Origin: Ruminococcus sp.
Lineage (GTDB): Bacteria; Bacillota; Clostridia; Oscillospirales; Ruminococcaceae
DNA: 34,832 bases
Assembly (NCBI GenBank): GCA_017437285.1
Contig: JAFSBM010000168.1
Span: forward strand, 1 to 34,832
Direction: 5' to 3'
Shown: one piece after another, positions 1 to 7,624 of the stretch
Position numbering within the stretch: the first letter of the stretch is position 1
Layout of the letters: each line of letters opens with the position of its first letter
The notes under the pieces: generated by a model
The model's database searches: none
Told to the model about the DNA's origin: nothing
What the model saw: only the letters and a program-made list of their open reading frames with translations
Position numbers and translations under genes: made by a program

Positions 1-141
1 ACCAGCAGTAGTTTTACCAAATTTAGACCAAAGCGTTTTTCCAACTGTATTTTTTAATGTTGAGCCTGCTCCTGTAAAAGCAATATCAACTGCGTCAAAA
101 GCAGCTTCAATACCTGAAGAAACTATAGCCTCATCTATCGC
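1..141. repeat. Terminal direct repeat, left copy (circular overlap)
   Basis: These 141 bases are repeated exactly at 34692-34832. The large minus-strand reading frame stays open and in phase when the two copies are merged (1227 bases before the join and 5385 after it, both multiples of three). The simplest reading is that the molecule is circular, or circularly permuted, with a unit length of 34,691 bp, and that the overlap comes from the assembler. Overlaps of exactly one k-mer (141 is a common maximum k) are a known assembly signature. A real short terminal repeat is the alternative. Confidence 0.93.
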
Positions 142-1227
142 TGCCTTTATAGCTGTTTCAGTATCCATTCCGCTAAGAATATTCTGTCTGATTGCAGAAC
201 CACGGGCTAATTTATGAGAATACTCCATTCCTTTCAGTTTGCCGCCAGCATTAAAAACTCTTAAAGCTGCATTAGGTGCGCCTAATGAAGCAAGTATACC
301 TCCGACTAAGCCACCAGCAACATAACCGGGCAATGCTTCAATTGTCTGTCCTTTGAGCTGTGGCAAATATCCAGCAAACTCATTTGTAAGCCAATTTCCT
401 TTGCCTATAACATCTTCATTGTTTTTGTTATACTGTTCGGCAATCTTTTCAAGCTCTAAAGCATACTGCAGGTTTTCTTCTGTAGGGTTAAGACCCCACT
501 CATCCCACGCAAAGCTTGCCGCAATGTTAATATCGCCTGCCGCATAGTTAGCTTTTGAATGACCTATAGAATTGTCCTCGTTATCATCTTTCAGATAATC
601 AGAATAGTCATAGATTCTAAGTTCCTCATCAAGCTTTTCATACTCAGCCTCAAGTTCAGGTATTCCTCTCTTTTCCGCCCAATCGTTTATCAACCATTTA
701 TTTTCTGCAGTATTGTCCTGATAGTTGTAATATTCAGCATTATACTGCTTAAGCTTTTTATCAAGTTCGGCACGCCTGTTTCTCATCACCTCTACTTCTT
801 CATCACTTTTGTATTTAAATTCAGGAGTAGAAGTAATCAAAGAATCAATGGTATTTTTTGAGGTAGAGGCGGCGTTTTTCGCCACCTCCGTTTTTGTATA
901 TCCGTCTCTCTCTTTGTTATAAGAATAGCCGCCGTACTGCTTATCAGTGATTTCTTTTGCCATTTTTCTATCATCATCGCTGATAAGACTATTCAGCCTG
1001 TCAATGCCTCTTGCATTTTTTGTTGTTGTGTTGTTGTTCTGTTTAGTTGTAGTGTTGTTCTCTTTATTAGTAGACGAAGTGTTGTTGCTTGTTTCCTTTT
1101 CTTTTTTAAAATTGTTTGTTTCTTTGCTGTAGCTATAAGTGCCATACTGCTTATCTGCACTTTCCTTAGCTTTTTTTCTGTCATCATCGCTAATCAGTTT
1201 GTTTAATCTGTCAATGCCTGATGCCAT
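1..1227 (-). CDS. Giant polyvalent ejection-type protein, N-terminal 409 codons
   Basis: This is the 5' part of a gene that continues through the circular join into 29307-34691, about 2,203 residues in all. The ATG at 1227 follows a strong GGAGGTG site seven bases upstream, 16 bp after the previous stop. The N-terminus carries two copies of a roughly 35-residue unit (GIDRLNxLISDDDRK...DKQYGxYSYxKE), at about residues 4-35 and 74-108, separated by a linker rich in Asn, Thr and Lys. Next come a charged helical stretch and a Gly/Ala-rich, possibly membrane-active segment near residues 300-325 (VAGGLVGGILASLGAPNAA). No enzymatic domain is visible in this part. In short-tailed phages such giant proteins are usually packaged and ejected into the cell with the DNA. 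That role is inferred from size, late position and the domains of the C-terminal part. Confidence 0.85.
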   Translation of the reverse strand, partial: MASGIDRLNKLISDDDRKKAKESADKQYGTYSYSKETNNFKKEKETSNNTSSTNKENNTTTKQNNNTTTKNARGIDRLNSLISDDDRKMAKEITDKQYGGYSYNKERDGYTKTEVAKNAASTSKNTIDSLITSTPEFKYKSDEEVEVMRNRRAELDKKLKQYNAEYYNYQDNTAENKWLINDWAEKRGIPELEAEYEKLDEELRIYDYSDYLKDDNEDNSIGHSKANYAAGDINIAASFAWDEWGLNPTEENLQYALELEKIAEQYNKNNEDVIGKGNWLTNEFAGYLPQLKGQTIEALPGYVAGGLVGGILASLGAPNAALRVFNAGGKLKGMEYSHKLARGSAIRQNILSGMDTETAIKAAIDEAIVSSGIEAAFDAVDIAFTGAGSTLKNTVGKTLWSKFGKTTAG

Positions 1228-1242
1228 TATCACACCTCCATC

Positions 1243-3102
1243 TTACTTATCTTCTTTAACCAAGCCGTAAGTCTGCTGTAATTTTGCTGCCTGTGCAGAG
1301 TTAATCTGTTTACCTATACAACTTGCAAGATATTCAGCCATTTCGTCTTTCGATGAACCTCTATTACTCATACGGCGGAGCGTTCCTGATACACTATAAT
1401 AACTATCGGTGAAGAGGTCTGAACCGCCCCATGTTTCATATTCTTTAGGGGTATATGTTGAGTCTCCAGTTATGGAATAGTCATAGCCACCGCCTCCAGT
1501 AGGTACGGCTGAAGGCTTAGGTGCAGGAGTAGGTGTAGGGTCTCCTGTCACGGGTGTATAGCCATTACCATCGCCGCCTCCGCCACCAGTTCCTTTGTTT
1601 CCTTCCGCTACCACTTTAGCAATAAAAGCCTGTGCTTCTGTTGTACTGATGCCAGCTTTAGCAAGAAGGTCAGCAGAAGGCATAATACCCATGCTGAGGA
1701 AATCCATCGCCTGATTATAAGCTTTGTCATAAGCGTCATTGCTATCAGCAACAGCGTCACGGTTAGCCTCATAATCAAACTTCTGCTGCCACTGGTCTCT
1801 TGCGATGTCATCCTGATACATACCGTAAGCAAAGTCTCTGTCATTACCCCAATAAGCCATATCATCTGTGTACTTGCCATACGCAAAGTCTCTGTCATTG
1901 CGCCAGTTATCTAATGTATCAAGGTATCTCTTGTACTCTGTTTCATCCATCTGCTGAACAAGTCCTAACTTATCTACCTTCATTTCAAAGTTATCAAGCC
2001 ACTTGTCATAAGCAAGGTTATAAAGCTCAGGTATAATATCTCCAAGCTGGGCGTTGTAGTAATTCTGCGCCTGATTAGCTGCACCAATAGCGTAACTGTT
2101 CATACCACCTGCTCCTGCTGCTGCGGAAGCGAGAGTATCATTCATCGCTCTCTGCCCTTCTCTTAAATACTGGCTCTTCATCTGCTGGTATAAAGGGTCA
2201 GAGTTCACATCATAAGAGAAATCCTCACGGGTCAGGATGTCATTAAGTAACTGTTTAACAGTATCATCGTAGTTGCTTGTGAATGTAGGCTGAGGCTCGC
2301 TGTAGTTGTATGTAGGCTTTGCTACATTCCAGTAAAAATCACCGCTATCAGGCGTATTAGTAAGTCCATATCCAAGCTCAAAATACCCTGAACCATCAAC
2401 GCCGCCTGAATATCCGTACTGCTGTCGAATAGCCTCTGCTGCTTTGTGTGCGGCATCCATGCCTGCTTTGTCCCCGTTTGCCTGTGCTATCGCATACTGA
2501 TTTTTATAGTAATTGATGTCATTTAAAGCGTTAGTGTTTTTTATTCCACTATCATTGTATGTTCCTAAGGGAGTGTAGCCCTGCATGGTTGTTACACCGT
2601 TGTTATTGCTGTAATAGTTATTACCAGCCTTATAAGCCGCCGCCTCGTCATTTGATATATAGTCATAAATACCTGCGCCAAGGTCTGTAGTTGGTATTTT
2701 ACCTCCACCATACAAAGTAATGTTTTCGTTTAAGAATCTGTTAGCCTCATTTGCATTTACATAAGAAGGAGCTGTTATCGCCCAGCTAAGGTCATCTGTT
2801 ATACCGTTCTGATTAGCGTATTCAACCCAGTTATCGCCTGCAAAGGTATAAGTGTTACCGCCTTTTGTCTGTGCTGTTGTTGCTTTTACACCGTTTTTCG
2901 GGCTTTCGTATGTTGTTGCTATAGGTTTATAGCCTGTACTGCCATCCACACGGTTATTGCTACCGCTGTACCTTTCTACGCCGTTGCTATCAACGTATGT
3001 GTCATCGTCATCATCCTGTGGATTTGCTTTTTTGTTCCCATAACCTGAGTAAGCAAAAAGCTGTAAATCCACTTCAAGTAACTTAATTTTGTCTGTGTTC
3101 AT
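1243..3102 (-). CDS. Virion protein with Prp-type cleavage motif, ejection/tail candidate
   Basis: A 619-residue protein starting with ATG at 3102 behind GAGGTGAT. Residues 11-17 read VDLQLFA, the same kind of N-terminal motif as the capsid protein, and match the sequence Prp removes from ribosomal protein L27; cleavage after Ala17 is predicted. The N-terminal half is rich in Asn, Tyr, Gly and Asp. Residues around 300-470 are Gln/Ala-rich and helical, with a duplicated unit (NDRDFAYGxYxDDxAxW) near residues 394-430. A Gly-rich and Pro-Thr linker lies near 500-535. Similar proteins occur in the tail region of Clostridia prophages without a proven role. Its place beside the giant polyvalent gene suggests an internal or ejection protein. 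A tail component is the alternative. Confidence 0.75.
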   Translation of the reverse strand: MNTDKIKLLEVDLQLFAYSGYGNKKANPQDDDDDTYVDSNGVERYSGSNNRVDGSTGYKPIATTYESPKNGVKATTAQTKGGNTYTFAGDNWVEYANQNGITDDLSWAITAPSYVNANEANRFLNENITLYGGGKIPTTDLGAGIYDYISNDEAAAYKAGNNYYSNNNGVTTMQGYTPLGTYNDSGIKNTNALNDINYYKNQYAIAQANGDKAGMDAAHKAAEAIRQQYGYSGGVDGSGYFELGYGLTNTPDSGDFYWNVAKPTYNYSEPQPTFTSNYDDTVKQLLNDILTREDFSYDVNSDPLYQQMKSQYLREGQRAMNDTLASAAAGAGGMNSYAIGAANQAQNYYNAQLGDIIPELYNLAYDKWLDNFEMKVDKLGLVQQMDETEYKRYLDTLDNWRNDRDFAYGKYTDDMAYWGNDRDFAYGMYQDDIARDQWQQKFDYEANRDAVADSNDAYDKAYNQAMDFLSMGIMPSADLLAKAGISTTEAQAFIAKVVAEGNKGTGGGGGDGNGYTPVTGDPTPTPAPKPSAVPTGGGGYDYSITGDSTYTPKEYETWGGSDLFTDSYYSVSGTLRRMSNRGSSKDEMAEYLASCIGKQINSAQAAKLQQTYGLVKEDK

Positions 3103-3117
3103 GCCTTATATCACCTC

Positions 3118-3504
3118 TCAATCCCATGTGCCACTATCTATAGATAAATTAGTATTTTTGGTTATCACCAGTTCACCGCTACTGTTAAGGTATAACACCT
3201 GAGTACCGCCTTTACCTTTAACCTCAAACTTAAACTGTCCTGAGCTGCTGTCATTGCCTGCTTTGAACACTTCTCCGTTCTTGCCGGAAAGAGAAATAGC
3301 ATCACTTGATATAGTTACTGAACCTGTGGAGCTTGAGATGTTGGTCTTGTCCGTCTCAATCTCTGTAATGTTGCTACTATCAAGGTTCATAAGTGTAAAC
3401 TCAAGCTGTTCCTGAATGTATTTGATATGCCTTTCCATAGTCCTGATAGCTTCAGCAGGCTTTGTAGGGTCAATGTTTCTAAGCTGCTGTGTAAAAATCG
3501 GCAT
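3118..3504 (-). CDS. Small conserved phage structural protein
   Basis: 128 residues; ATG at 3504 behind GAGGTG, 3 bp from the stop of the upstream 517-residue gene. The first 45 residues are helical (AIRTMERHIKYIQEQLEFTLMN). The rest is Ser/Thr/Gly-rich and beta-prone (GSVTISSDAISLSGKNGEVF), as in fibre or appendage proteins where a helical attachment segment precedes a beta-structured shaft. It sits between the tail-hub-like protein and the 619-residue virion protein, so a tail or tail-appendage part is likely. The family is familiar from Clostridia prophages but I know no function for it. No enzymatic motif is seen. Confidence 0.65.
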   Translation of the reverse strand: MPIFTQQLRNIDPTKPAEAIRTMERHIKYIQEQLEFTLMNLDSSNITEIETDKTNISSSTGSVTISSDAISLSGKNGEVFKAGNDSSSGQFKFEVKGKGGTQVLYLNSSGELVITKNTNLSIDSGTWD

Positions 3505-3507
3505 ACA

Positions 3508-5061
3508 TTACACCTCGCTTCCAACGTAGAAGTCACGCACAAAGCTCTTGATTTTACAGTATCCTTTGCCTGTCAGCCTTACTTTAAAGCTGTCACAGCG
3601 ATTAGGATGTATCGGCACAGTGATAGTCTTAGCAGCCTTGTTATGCGTTGTATAAACCTCTTTCCATCTCGCATTGTCTGCCTTAACTTCAACCTTAAGC
3701 CAAGAACCTTCATCAAGCTCAAGCCTCATGCTCATTCTTGAGTAGCCCTTCCTCTCGTTCACCGTCTCATTAAACGGGCAGAAGGTAGCCATCCAGTTTA
3801 TCTCTTCATCGTTTGTATCATTTTCTACAGACATCTTGTAGAGCTTTCCGTCATCGGCAACAAAGTATAATCGCCCTTCAACATCGGCAAACTGCAGCGC
3901 TTTTGTGTTATCTTCCTTAAGCCATAAGTTACGCATAACATCATAAACAAAGATGCCTCTTTCATCGCCGCTTGTCATAGAGATGTAGTATTTATCTCCG
4001 TCACTTCCAGCACATCCGTCTGCAAAGCGCTTAGTACCAAAGTTTGTACTTATAAGCTCAGGAATACCACCAGTGAAGGCGTATACGCCGTTCCTGCCGA
4101 GGTAGTAAAGAGTCTCGTTTATGATGCACATACTCCTCTCACAGCCTTCCTGAACGCCAAATACGCTGCTGTTCATAAGCTGATAGTTAGAGGGCTTGGT
4201 GCCGTAGAGCTTGTGCAGTACATCCTCTTTAAAGAAGCAGATATATGACGAATAAGGTATACACCCTGTCCAAGCGCCATCGCTGCCAACCTGAATAAAG
4301 TAACTGTCACCTGCGCTGTTATCCACCGTCTGAAAGTTAAGAGGGTCGCTGTACTTACTGCCGTAAATCGTATCACCTGCACAGCCCCAAAGACGGTAGT
4401 TGCTCTCGCAAACAAACTCAAGGTCAGGTATGGGTCTTTTTATAGTGATAACGCCTGTCTCTTTGCCATCCGTAAAGCTGTTTTCATAAAACTTAAGCAC
4501 TTTGCCATCAACCTCACGAACAATAATCGTCTGATTGTTCTCAGGATTTACTGTGCATCCGCTTATCTCAAGACCGTCTCCAGCTCTGAAGTTAAAGTCA
4601 GCTCCCGTAGTAGTGATTGTGGCGTATTTCTGCCCGTCTCCTGAGCTTGTTGATGCAAAGGTAATCTGTCCTGCACCTGAGGTATAAACCTCTTCCATAT
4701 CGCCAAATACCTTGCTATCCACGTTGTAATACTTCTTGTCAGGGAAGATAACAACATAGTTGCCGACAGCAGCCATCTGTTTACGCCCTTCTGTTACCGT
4801 TCCTACGTTCTCGCCGTTATGCAGTACCCTTGTACCGTCTATAACGAAAAGCCCTGCCTTTGAGAAGAGAGTTGTAGGACTGATATATTCAGACTCTCTC
4901 GCCCTCTTTTTCCTCTGTGTCATATAGGGAAAGTCATCGGTAGAAAGGTTAAGGCAGTCCTCAAGCTCTCCGCCTCTTGTCTGTGCGCTATAGTTAAGAC
5001 CGAGGAAATTGATTATGCTCTGTCTTGATTTATTGTTTTCAATTAACTGTGGTAATCTCAA
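3508..5061 (-). CDS. Beta-rich tail hub / DNA-stabilisation-like protein
   Basis: 517 residues. The start is a TTG at 5061 with GGGGTGAT placed correctly upstream; no nearby ATG gives the conserved N-terminus MRLPQ. The sequence is dominated by short beta strands with repeated YxxxG/WxxG patterns (LYYLGRNGVYAFTGG, YYISMTSGDERGIFVYD, LYFVADDGKLYKM), suggesting a beta-propeller. Phage proteins of this shape in short-tailed phages form the tail hub or plug that stabilises packaged DNA (P22 gp10 type). Homology to gp10 is inferred from architecture and genome position, not from a diagnostic motif. It lies between the adaptor-like 121-residue gene and the ejection-protein genes, consistent with a hub at the tail base. 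Confidence 0.6.
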   Translation of the reverse strand: MRLPQLIENNKSRQSIINFLGLNYSAQTRGGELEDCLNLSTDDFPYMTQRKKRARESEYISPTTLFSKAGLFVIDGTRVLHNGENVGTVTEGRKQMAAVGNYVVIFPDKKYYNVDSKVFGDMEEVYTSGAGQITFASTSSGDGQKYATITTTGADFNFRAGDGLEISGCTVNPENNQTIIVREVDGKVLKFYENSFTDGKETGVITIKRPIPDLEFVCESNYRLWGCAGDTIYGSKYSDPLNFQTVDNSAGDSYFIQVGSDGAWTGCIPYSSYICFFKEDVLHKLYGTKPSNYQLMNSSVFGVQEGCERSMCIINETLYYLGRNGVYAFTGGIPELISTNFGTKRFADGCAGSDGDKYYISMTSGDERGIFVYDVMRNLWLKEDNTKALQFADVEGRLYFVADDGKLYKMSVENDTNDEEINWMATFCPFNETVNERKGYSRMSMRLELDEGSWLKVEVKADNARWKEVYTTHNKAAKTITVPIHPNRCDSFKVRLTGKGYCKIKSFVRDFYVGSEV

Positions 5062-5067
5062 AATCTA

Positions 5068-5433
5068 TCACCCCATTATGTTCCTGAAATTATAGAATGT
5101 CGGAGGTACGTTCTCTCTCATGTACTGCTTCGCATAAGCATCCATAGCCTCATTAAACATAATGATTGAGTTGTTATATGTGTCATACTCCTTGTTGGTG
5201 AAATCTATCATCGCCTGAAGGTAGTAGTCATATATAGCATCGTTAGGGAACGGCACAAGCAGCTCCTTATCTCCATCCTGAGGATATGTGTAGTGTACGG
5301 GAGGCTCACAGTGCATTATCTCCTTGCTTATACGCCCATCCAAACGATAAAGCCAGTCAGCCTTTGTCTGTTCCTCGTAGGTATTAGGCTTTATCTTGTC
5401 ATTCCTTTCAATTACTTCGTTTATCGTAGGCAT
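5068..5433 (-). CDS. Conserved phage protein, head-tail adaptor candidate
   Basis: 121 residues; ATG at 5433 after GAGGTGATATAA. The pattern is MPTINEVIERNDKIKPN, then LYRLDGRI, then PQDGDKELLVPFPNDAIYDYY, then EYDTYNNSIIMFNEA and YAKQYMREN. I recognise this series from a common family in Clostridia prophages, usually just upstream of a tail-hub-like gene. It is mostly helical with a conserved acidic/aromatic surface and has no catalytic residues. An adaptor between portal and tail is the usual guess; I do not know an experimental function. It follows the endolysin gene with 14 bp spacing in one transcript. Confidence 0.6.
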   Translation of the reverse strand: MPTINEVIERNDKIKPNTYEEQTKADWLYRLDGRISKEIMHCEPPVHYTYPQDGDKELLVPFPNDAIYDYYLQAMIDFTNKEYDTYNNSIIMFNEAMDAYAKQYMRENVPPTFYNFRNIMG

Positions 5434-5447
5434 TTATATCACCTCGC

Positions 5448-6038
5448 TTATCTGTTCATGATTACAAGCACCCTCACCATATCCTCTGATAAGTCAATGT
5501 TGTTGGCATCCGCAATCTTCTTCTCATTTACAAGCTTCTGAATAGTAGGTTTAGCCCATGCAGGAAGCTCATCTACTGTTTTGTATCGTTTCATAGCATC
5601 TTCCTCCACATATTCAATGTCACAAATCTCAAACCAGTGTGTAAAGTTAGTCTTTGCCAGCTTGTTACGTCTAACGCCGTGTGCGCTGCCATCGGCAGCA
5701 ATGTACTCGCCGTTACCTGTATATATGCCGATGTGTCCCTGTCTCCATACAGCCACTCCTAAAGGAGCAGAGTCTATAGTAGAGATAGGATGCACTTTCT
5801 TAGCCATCTGTTTATACTGGCTTGAGCCTCTTAATTTACCTGTAGCCCAGCTAATAAGTCCTGAACAGTCAACGCATACCCAATTAACCTTCTTCTTATC
5901 GCTGTCCCATACCAAGCTGCCGTATGTTTTCTTAAGGCTATTGTACTTCGCAAGGGTCATCACTTCGCCCTTCATTCCGTAAACATAAGGCACTCCAAGC
6001 TTACTTTCAGCAAATTTAATCAGTTCAATGTTGTTCAT
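5448..6038 (-). CDS. Endolysin, NlpC/P60 cysteine peptidase
   Basis: 196 residues; cell-wall hydrolase that cuts peptide stems of peptidoglycan at the end of infection. The NlpC/P60 domain covers about residues 1-140: KLGVPYVYG at the start, catalytic Cys58 in VDCSGLI, and His102 in GHIGIY followed by NGEYIAADGS. There is no signal peptide, so export should depend on the holin. Residues 150-196 (YKTVDELPAWAKPTIQKLV ... LSEDMVRVLVIMNR) match a small C-terminal module often found on Clostridia phage lysins and thought to bind the wall or help folding. It lies directly downstream of the holin candidates, giving a compact lysis cassette. Confidence 0.9.
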   Translation of the reverse strand: MNNIELIKFAESKLGVPYVYGMKGEVMTLAKYNSLKKTYGSLVWDSDKKKVNWVCVDCSGLISWATGKLRGSSQYKQMAKKVHPISTIDSAPLGVAVWRQGHIGIYTGNGEYIAADGSAHGVRRNKLAKTNFTHWFEICDIEYVEEDAMKRYKTVDELPAWAKPTIQKLVNEKKIADANNIDLSEDMVRVLVIMNR

Positions 6039-6044
6039 CGCTCT

Positions 6045-6350
6045 TCACTTCCCTGCTATCTGTTTGAACGCCTGTACCACCTTGTCATAACCTACCATCG
6101 CACATATCCAGCTCATAACAACAAAGACAACATACACCGCTATCGAAAGCTGATTTAACTCCGTACCTGAATATAAAATATGTCCATAACAGGTAAAACC
6201 ACCTACAACAACAGATACAACACCTGCAAGCATATTGCTTGAGTATGCCATCTTAAGACCATCGAGGCAGGTTTTAACCGCCTGTGTAACAAGTCCTGTA
6301 GCTACACTCACTGCAAATAACATTGTCATAAAAACTTCAATAGTCATCAT
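6045..6350 (-). CDS. Holin, three membrane segments
   Basis: 101 residues; ATG at 6350 behind GGAGGG, overlapping the end of the preceding 73-residue gene by 14 bp. Three hydrophobic segments are visible at about residues 5-25, 38-58 and 68-88 (IAVYVVFVVMSWICAMVGYD), ending in a short basic amphipathic tail (KVVQAFKQIAGK). Holins form the membrane lesion that releases the endolysin and sets lysis timing. Size, topology and position immediately upstream of the NlpC/P60 lysin support the call. Two other small membrane proteins lie just upstream, so which is the true holin and which modulates it cannot be settled here. Confidence 0.75.
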   Translation of the reverse strand: MMTIEVFMTMLFAVSVATGLVTQAVKTCLDGLKMAYSSNMLAGVVSVVVGGFTCYGHILYSGTELNQLSIAVYVVFVVMSWICAMVGYDKVVQAFKQIAGK

Positions 6351-6558
6351 TCTGTTTTCCCTCCTTGTCTATCTTCTTTTTCTTAATGTCCTTCAGCATC
6401 CACAGCTCGCCTGTAGTAAAGGCGAACCATGCTGCTATAAGTGCTGTTGGCTCAAAGCTTGTATCACGCATGAGCATCATAATCTCTCTCGTAAACCAAA
6501 CATTAAGCCCTATTACAAGCAGCACTATTATCGAGGCAAATCTAAAGTTTATCTTCAC
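6337..6558 (-). CDS. Small two-segment membrane protein of the lysis cassette
   Basis: 73 residues; starts with GTG at 6558, eight bases after AAAGGAAG, directly after the stop of the 75-residue gene. Two hydrophobic segments (about residues 7-23, IIVLLVIGLNVWF, and 37-52, ALIAAWFAFTTGELWML) precede a strongly charged tail (KDIKKKKIDKEGKQNDDY). The arrangement fits a class II holin or an antiholin. No family motif is recognised. It is translationally linked to the three-segment holin candidate, whose start lies inside its 3' end. Confidence 0.6.
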   Translation of the reverse strand: MKINFRFASIIVLLVIGLNVWFTREIMMLMRDTSFEPTALIAAWFAFTTGELWMLKDIKKKKIDKEGKQNDDY

Positions 6559-6562
6559 ATTA

Positions 6563-6790
6563 TCAACTTCCTTTGTGATACTCCTCTAAATCATCAAGCC
6601 TGTGATTTATAACCTTAATCTGTTCTTCCACCACAGGCATACGCTGTGCAAAGTGATTGTGTTCTCTTACTTCTCTTGTAAGCTCATCCAGCTTCGCCTC
6701 AGTTACCGCCTGTGATTTACTGTTTGCAACAATTACACCAGCAAGCGTTAGTCCGCCTGTAATCAGAGCAACAATAATGCTTGTCTCCAT
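6563..6790 (-). CDS. Membrane-anchored coiled-coil protein (XhlA/holin-accessory type)
   Basis: 75 residues; ATG at 6790 after GGTGAGGAT. One N-terminal membrane segment (about residues 3-23, SIIVALITGGLTLAGVIVAN) is followed by a helical coiled coil (LDELTREVREHNHFAQRMPVVEEQ ... INHRLDDLEEYHK in register). This layout resembles small lysis-cassette proteins of Gram-positive phages such as XhlA and related holin accessories. It opens the lysis block after the carbohydrate-binding protein. Assignment is by topology and position only. Confidence 0.6.
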   Translation of the reverse strand: METSIIVALITGGLTLAGVIVANSKSQAVTEAKLDELTREVREHNHFAQRMPVVEEQIKVINHRLDDLEEYHKGS

Positions 6791-6802
6791 ATCCTCACCG
6801 CC

Positions 6803-7237
6803 TTATTCCGCCAAGCGCCAGCCCTGAGGATAGCTTTCAGGAGACCAAGTGTTACCATCAATAACAGACTCATAGATAACGCAGTTATAACTTACCTTGT
6901 CTCCTTTGTTGTAGGCATCACTTGCCCCTAAAGGCTGTACCCATTCAGGATAGCCCTCTGCCGTAACGCCGATTGCTTTATATAAAGAAGGTGTGCTATC
7001 AGGCGCCCATTCTGCCGCTGATGTATGCTCCTGTAATACCTGATAAAGCTGCACATCGTCTACGCCGTTCAGACCATAGCCAAATACATCTTTGGGCTTA
7101 TACAGCTTGCCTACCTCATACTCTGGGTACACGCTTGCTATCTCCATGATTTTATCCGCCTGTGTATCTGCATCAAGAGTTTCAAGGAAATACTGAATTG
7201 CTTTTCTTAATTCAAGTGCTTCTTTTGTATCGAACAT
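6803..7237 (-). CDS. Protein with C-terminal CBM5/12-like carbohydrate-binding module
   Basis: 144 residues; ATG at 7237 behind GGAGGTATAAG that overlaps the previous stop. The N-terminal ~45 residues are helical (EALELRKAIQYFLETLDADTQADKI). The C-terminal half has the aromatic pattern of family 5/12 chitin-binding modules: YNKGDKVSYNCVIYES, then NTWSPE and GWRL, preceded by a partial related unit (YKPKDVFGYGLNGV, QHTSAAEW-like). Such modules bind beta-linked GlcNAc polymers. Placed between fibre-like genes and the lysis cassette, it probably decorates the tail tip or recognises cell-wall sugars. No catalytic domain is present. Confidence 0.7.
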   Translation of the reverse strand: MFDTKEALELRKAIQYFLETLDADTQADKIMEIASVYPEYEVGKLYKPKDVFGYGLNGVDDVQLYQVLQEHTSAAEWAPDSTPSLYKAIGVTAEGYPEWVQPLGASDAYNKGDKVSYNCVIYESVIDGNTWSPESYPQGWRLAE

Positions 7238-7240
7238 AGC

Positions 7241-7624
7241 TTATACCTCCTTACCAGTGAGAAGTGCGTTCATTGCAGCCTGCATAATTGCCATCTGATT
7301 CTCAGCGTAAGTACGCTGAGCCATGCTTACAAATACACGCTCTTCTGTGACTGCGTCTGTCTCTGTAGTTGCTTTCTGCACTTCAACCTGTTTTTTCACA
7401 AGCTCTGCTCTTAATGTATATCCATTATAGATAGCTTCTTCTTCATCGTTGATAATGCTGATAGTTTCACAGTTTTCAGCAGTAAAAATACTATCCATTT
7501 CATCAAGGCTTACACCAGCAAATACAAAAGTGAGCGTATCTCTACTTGCACCCTGTATGTATCTGCTCTCGCCAGTTACCATAATGGGGTTTAATTCTGT
7601 TCCGTTTGTTAAAGTTACTTTCAT
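7241..7624 (-). CDS. Conserved tail-region phage protein of unknown function
   Basis: 127 residues; its ATG at 7624 overlaps the stop of the upstream 190-residue gene (ATGA), so the two are translationally coupled. The N-terminal ~80 residues are beta-rich (MKVTLTNGTELNPIMVTG ... RDTLTFVFAG ... SIINDEEEAIYNGYTL), and the C-terminal ~40 are helical (TYAENQMAIMQAAMNALL). Proteins of this design are common just before the lysis cassette in Clostridia phages and are usually annotated only as hypothetical. A baseplate or fibre-associated role is inferred from position. Confidence 0.6.
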   Translation of the reverse strand: MKVTLTNGTELNPIMVTGESRYIQGASRDTLTFVFAGVSLDEMDSIFTAENCETISIINDEEEAIYNGYTLRAELVKKQVEVQKATTETDAVTEERVFVSMAQRTYAENQMAIMQAAMNALLTGKEV

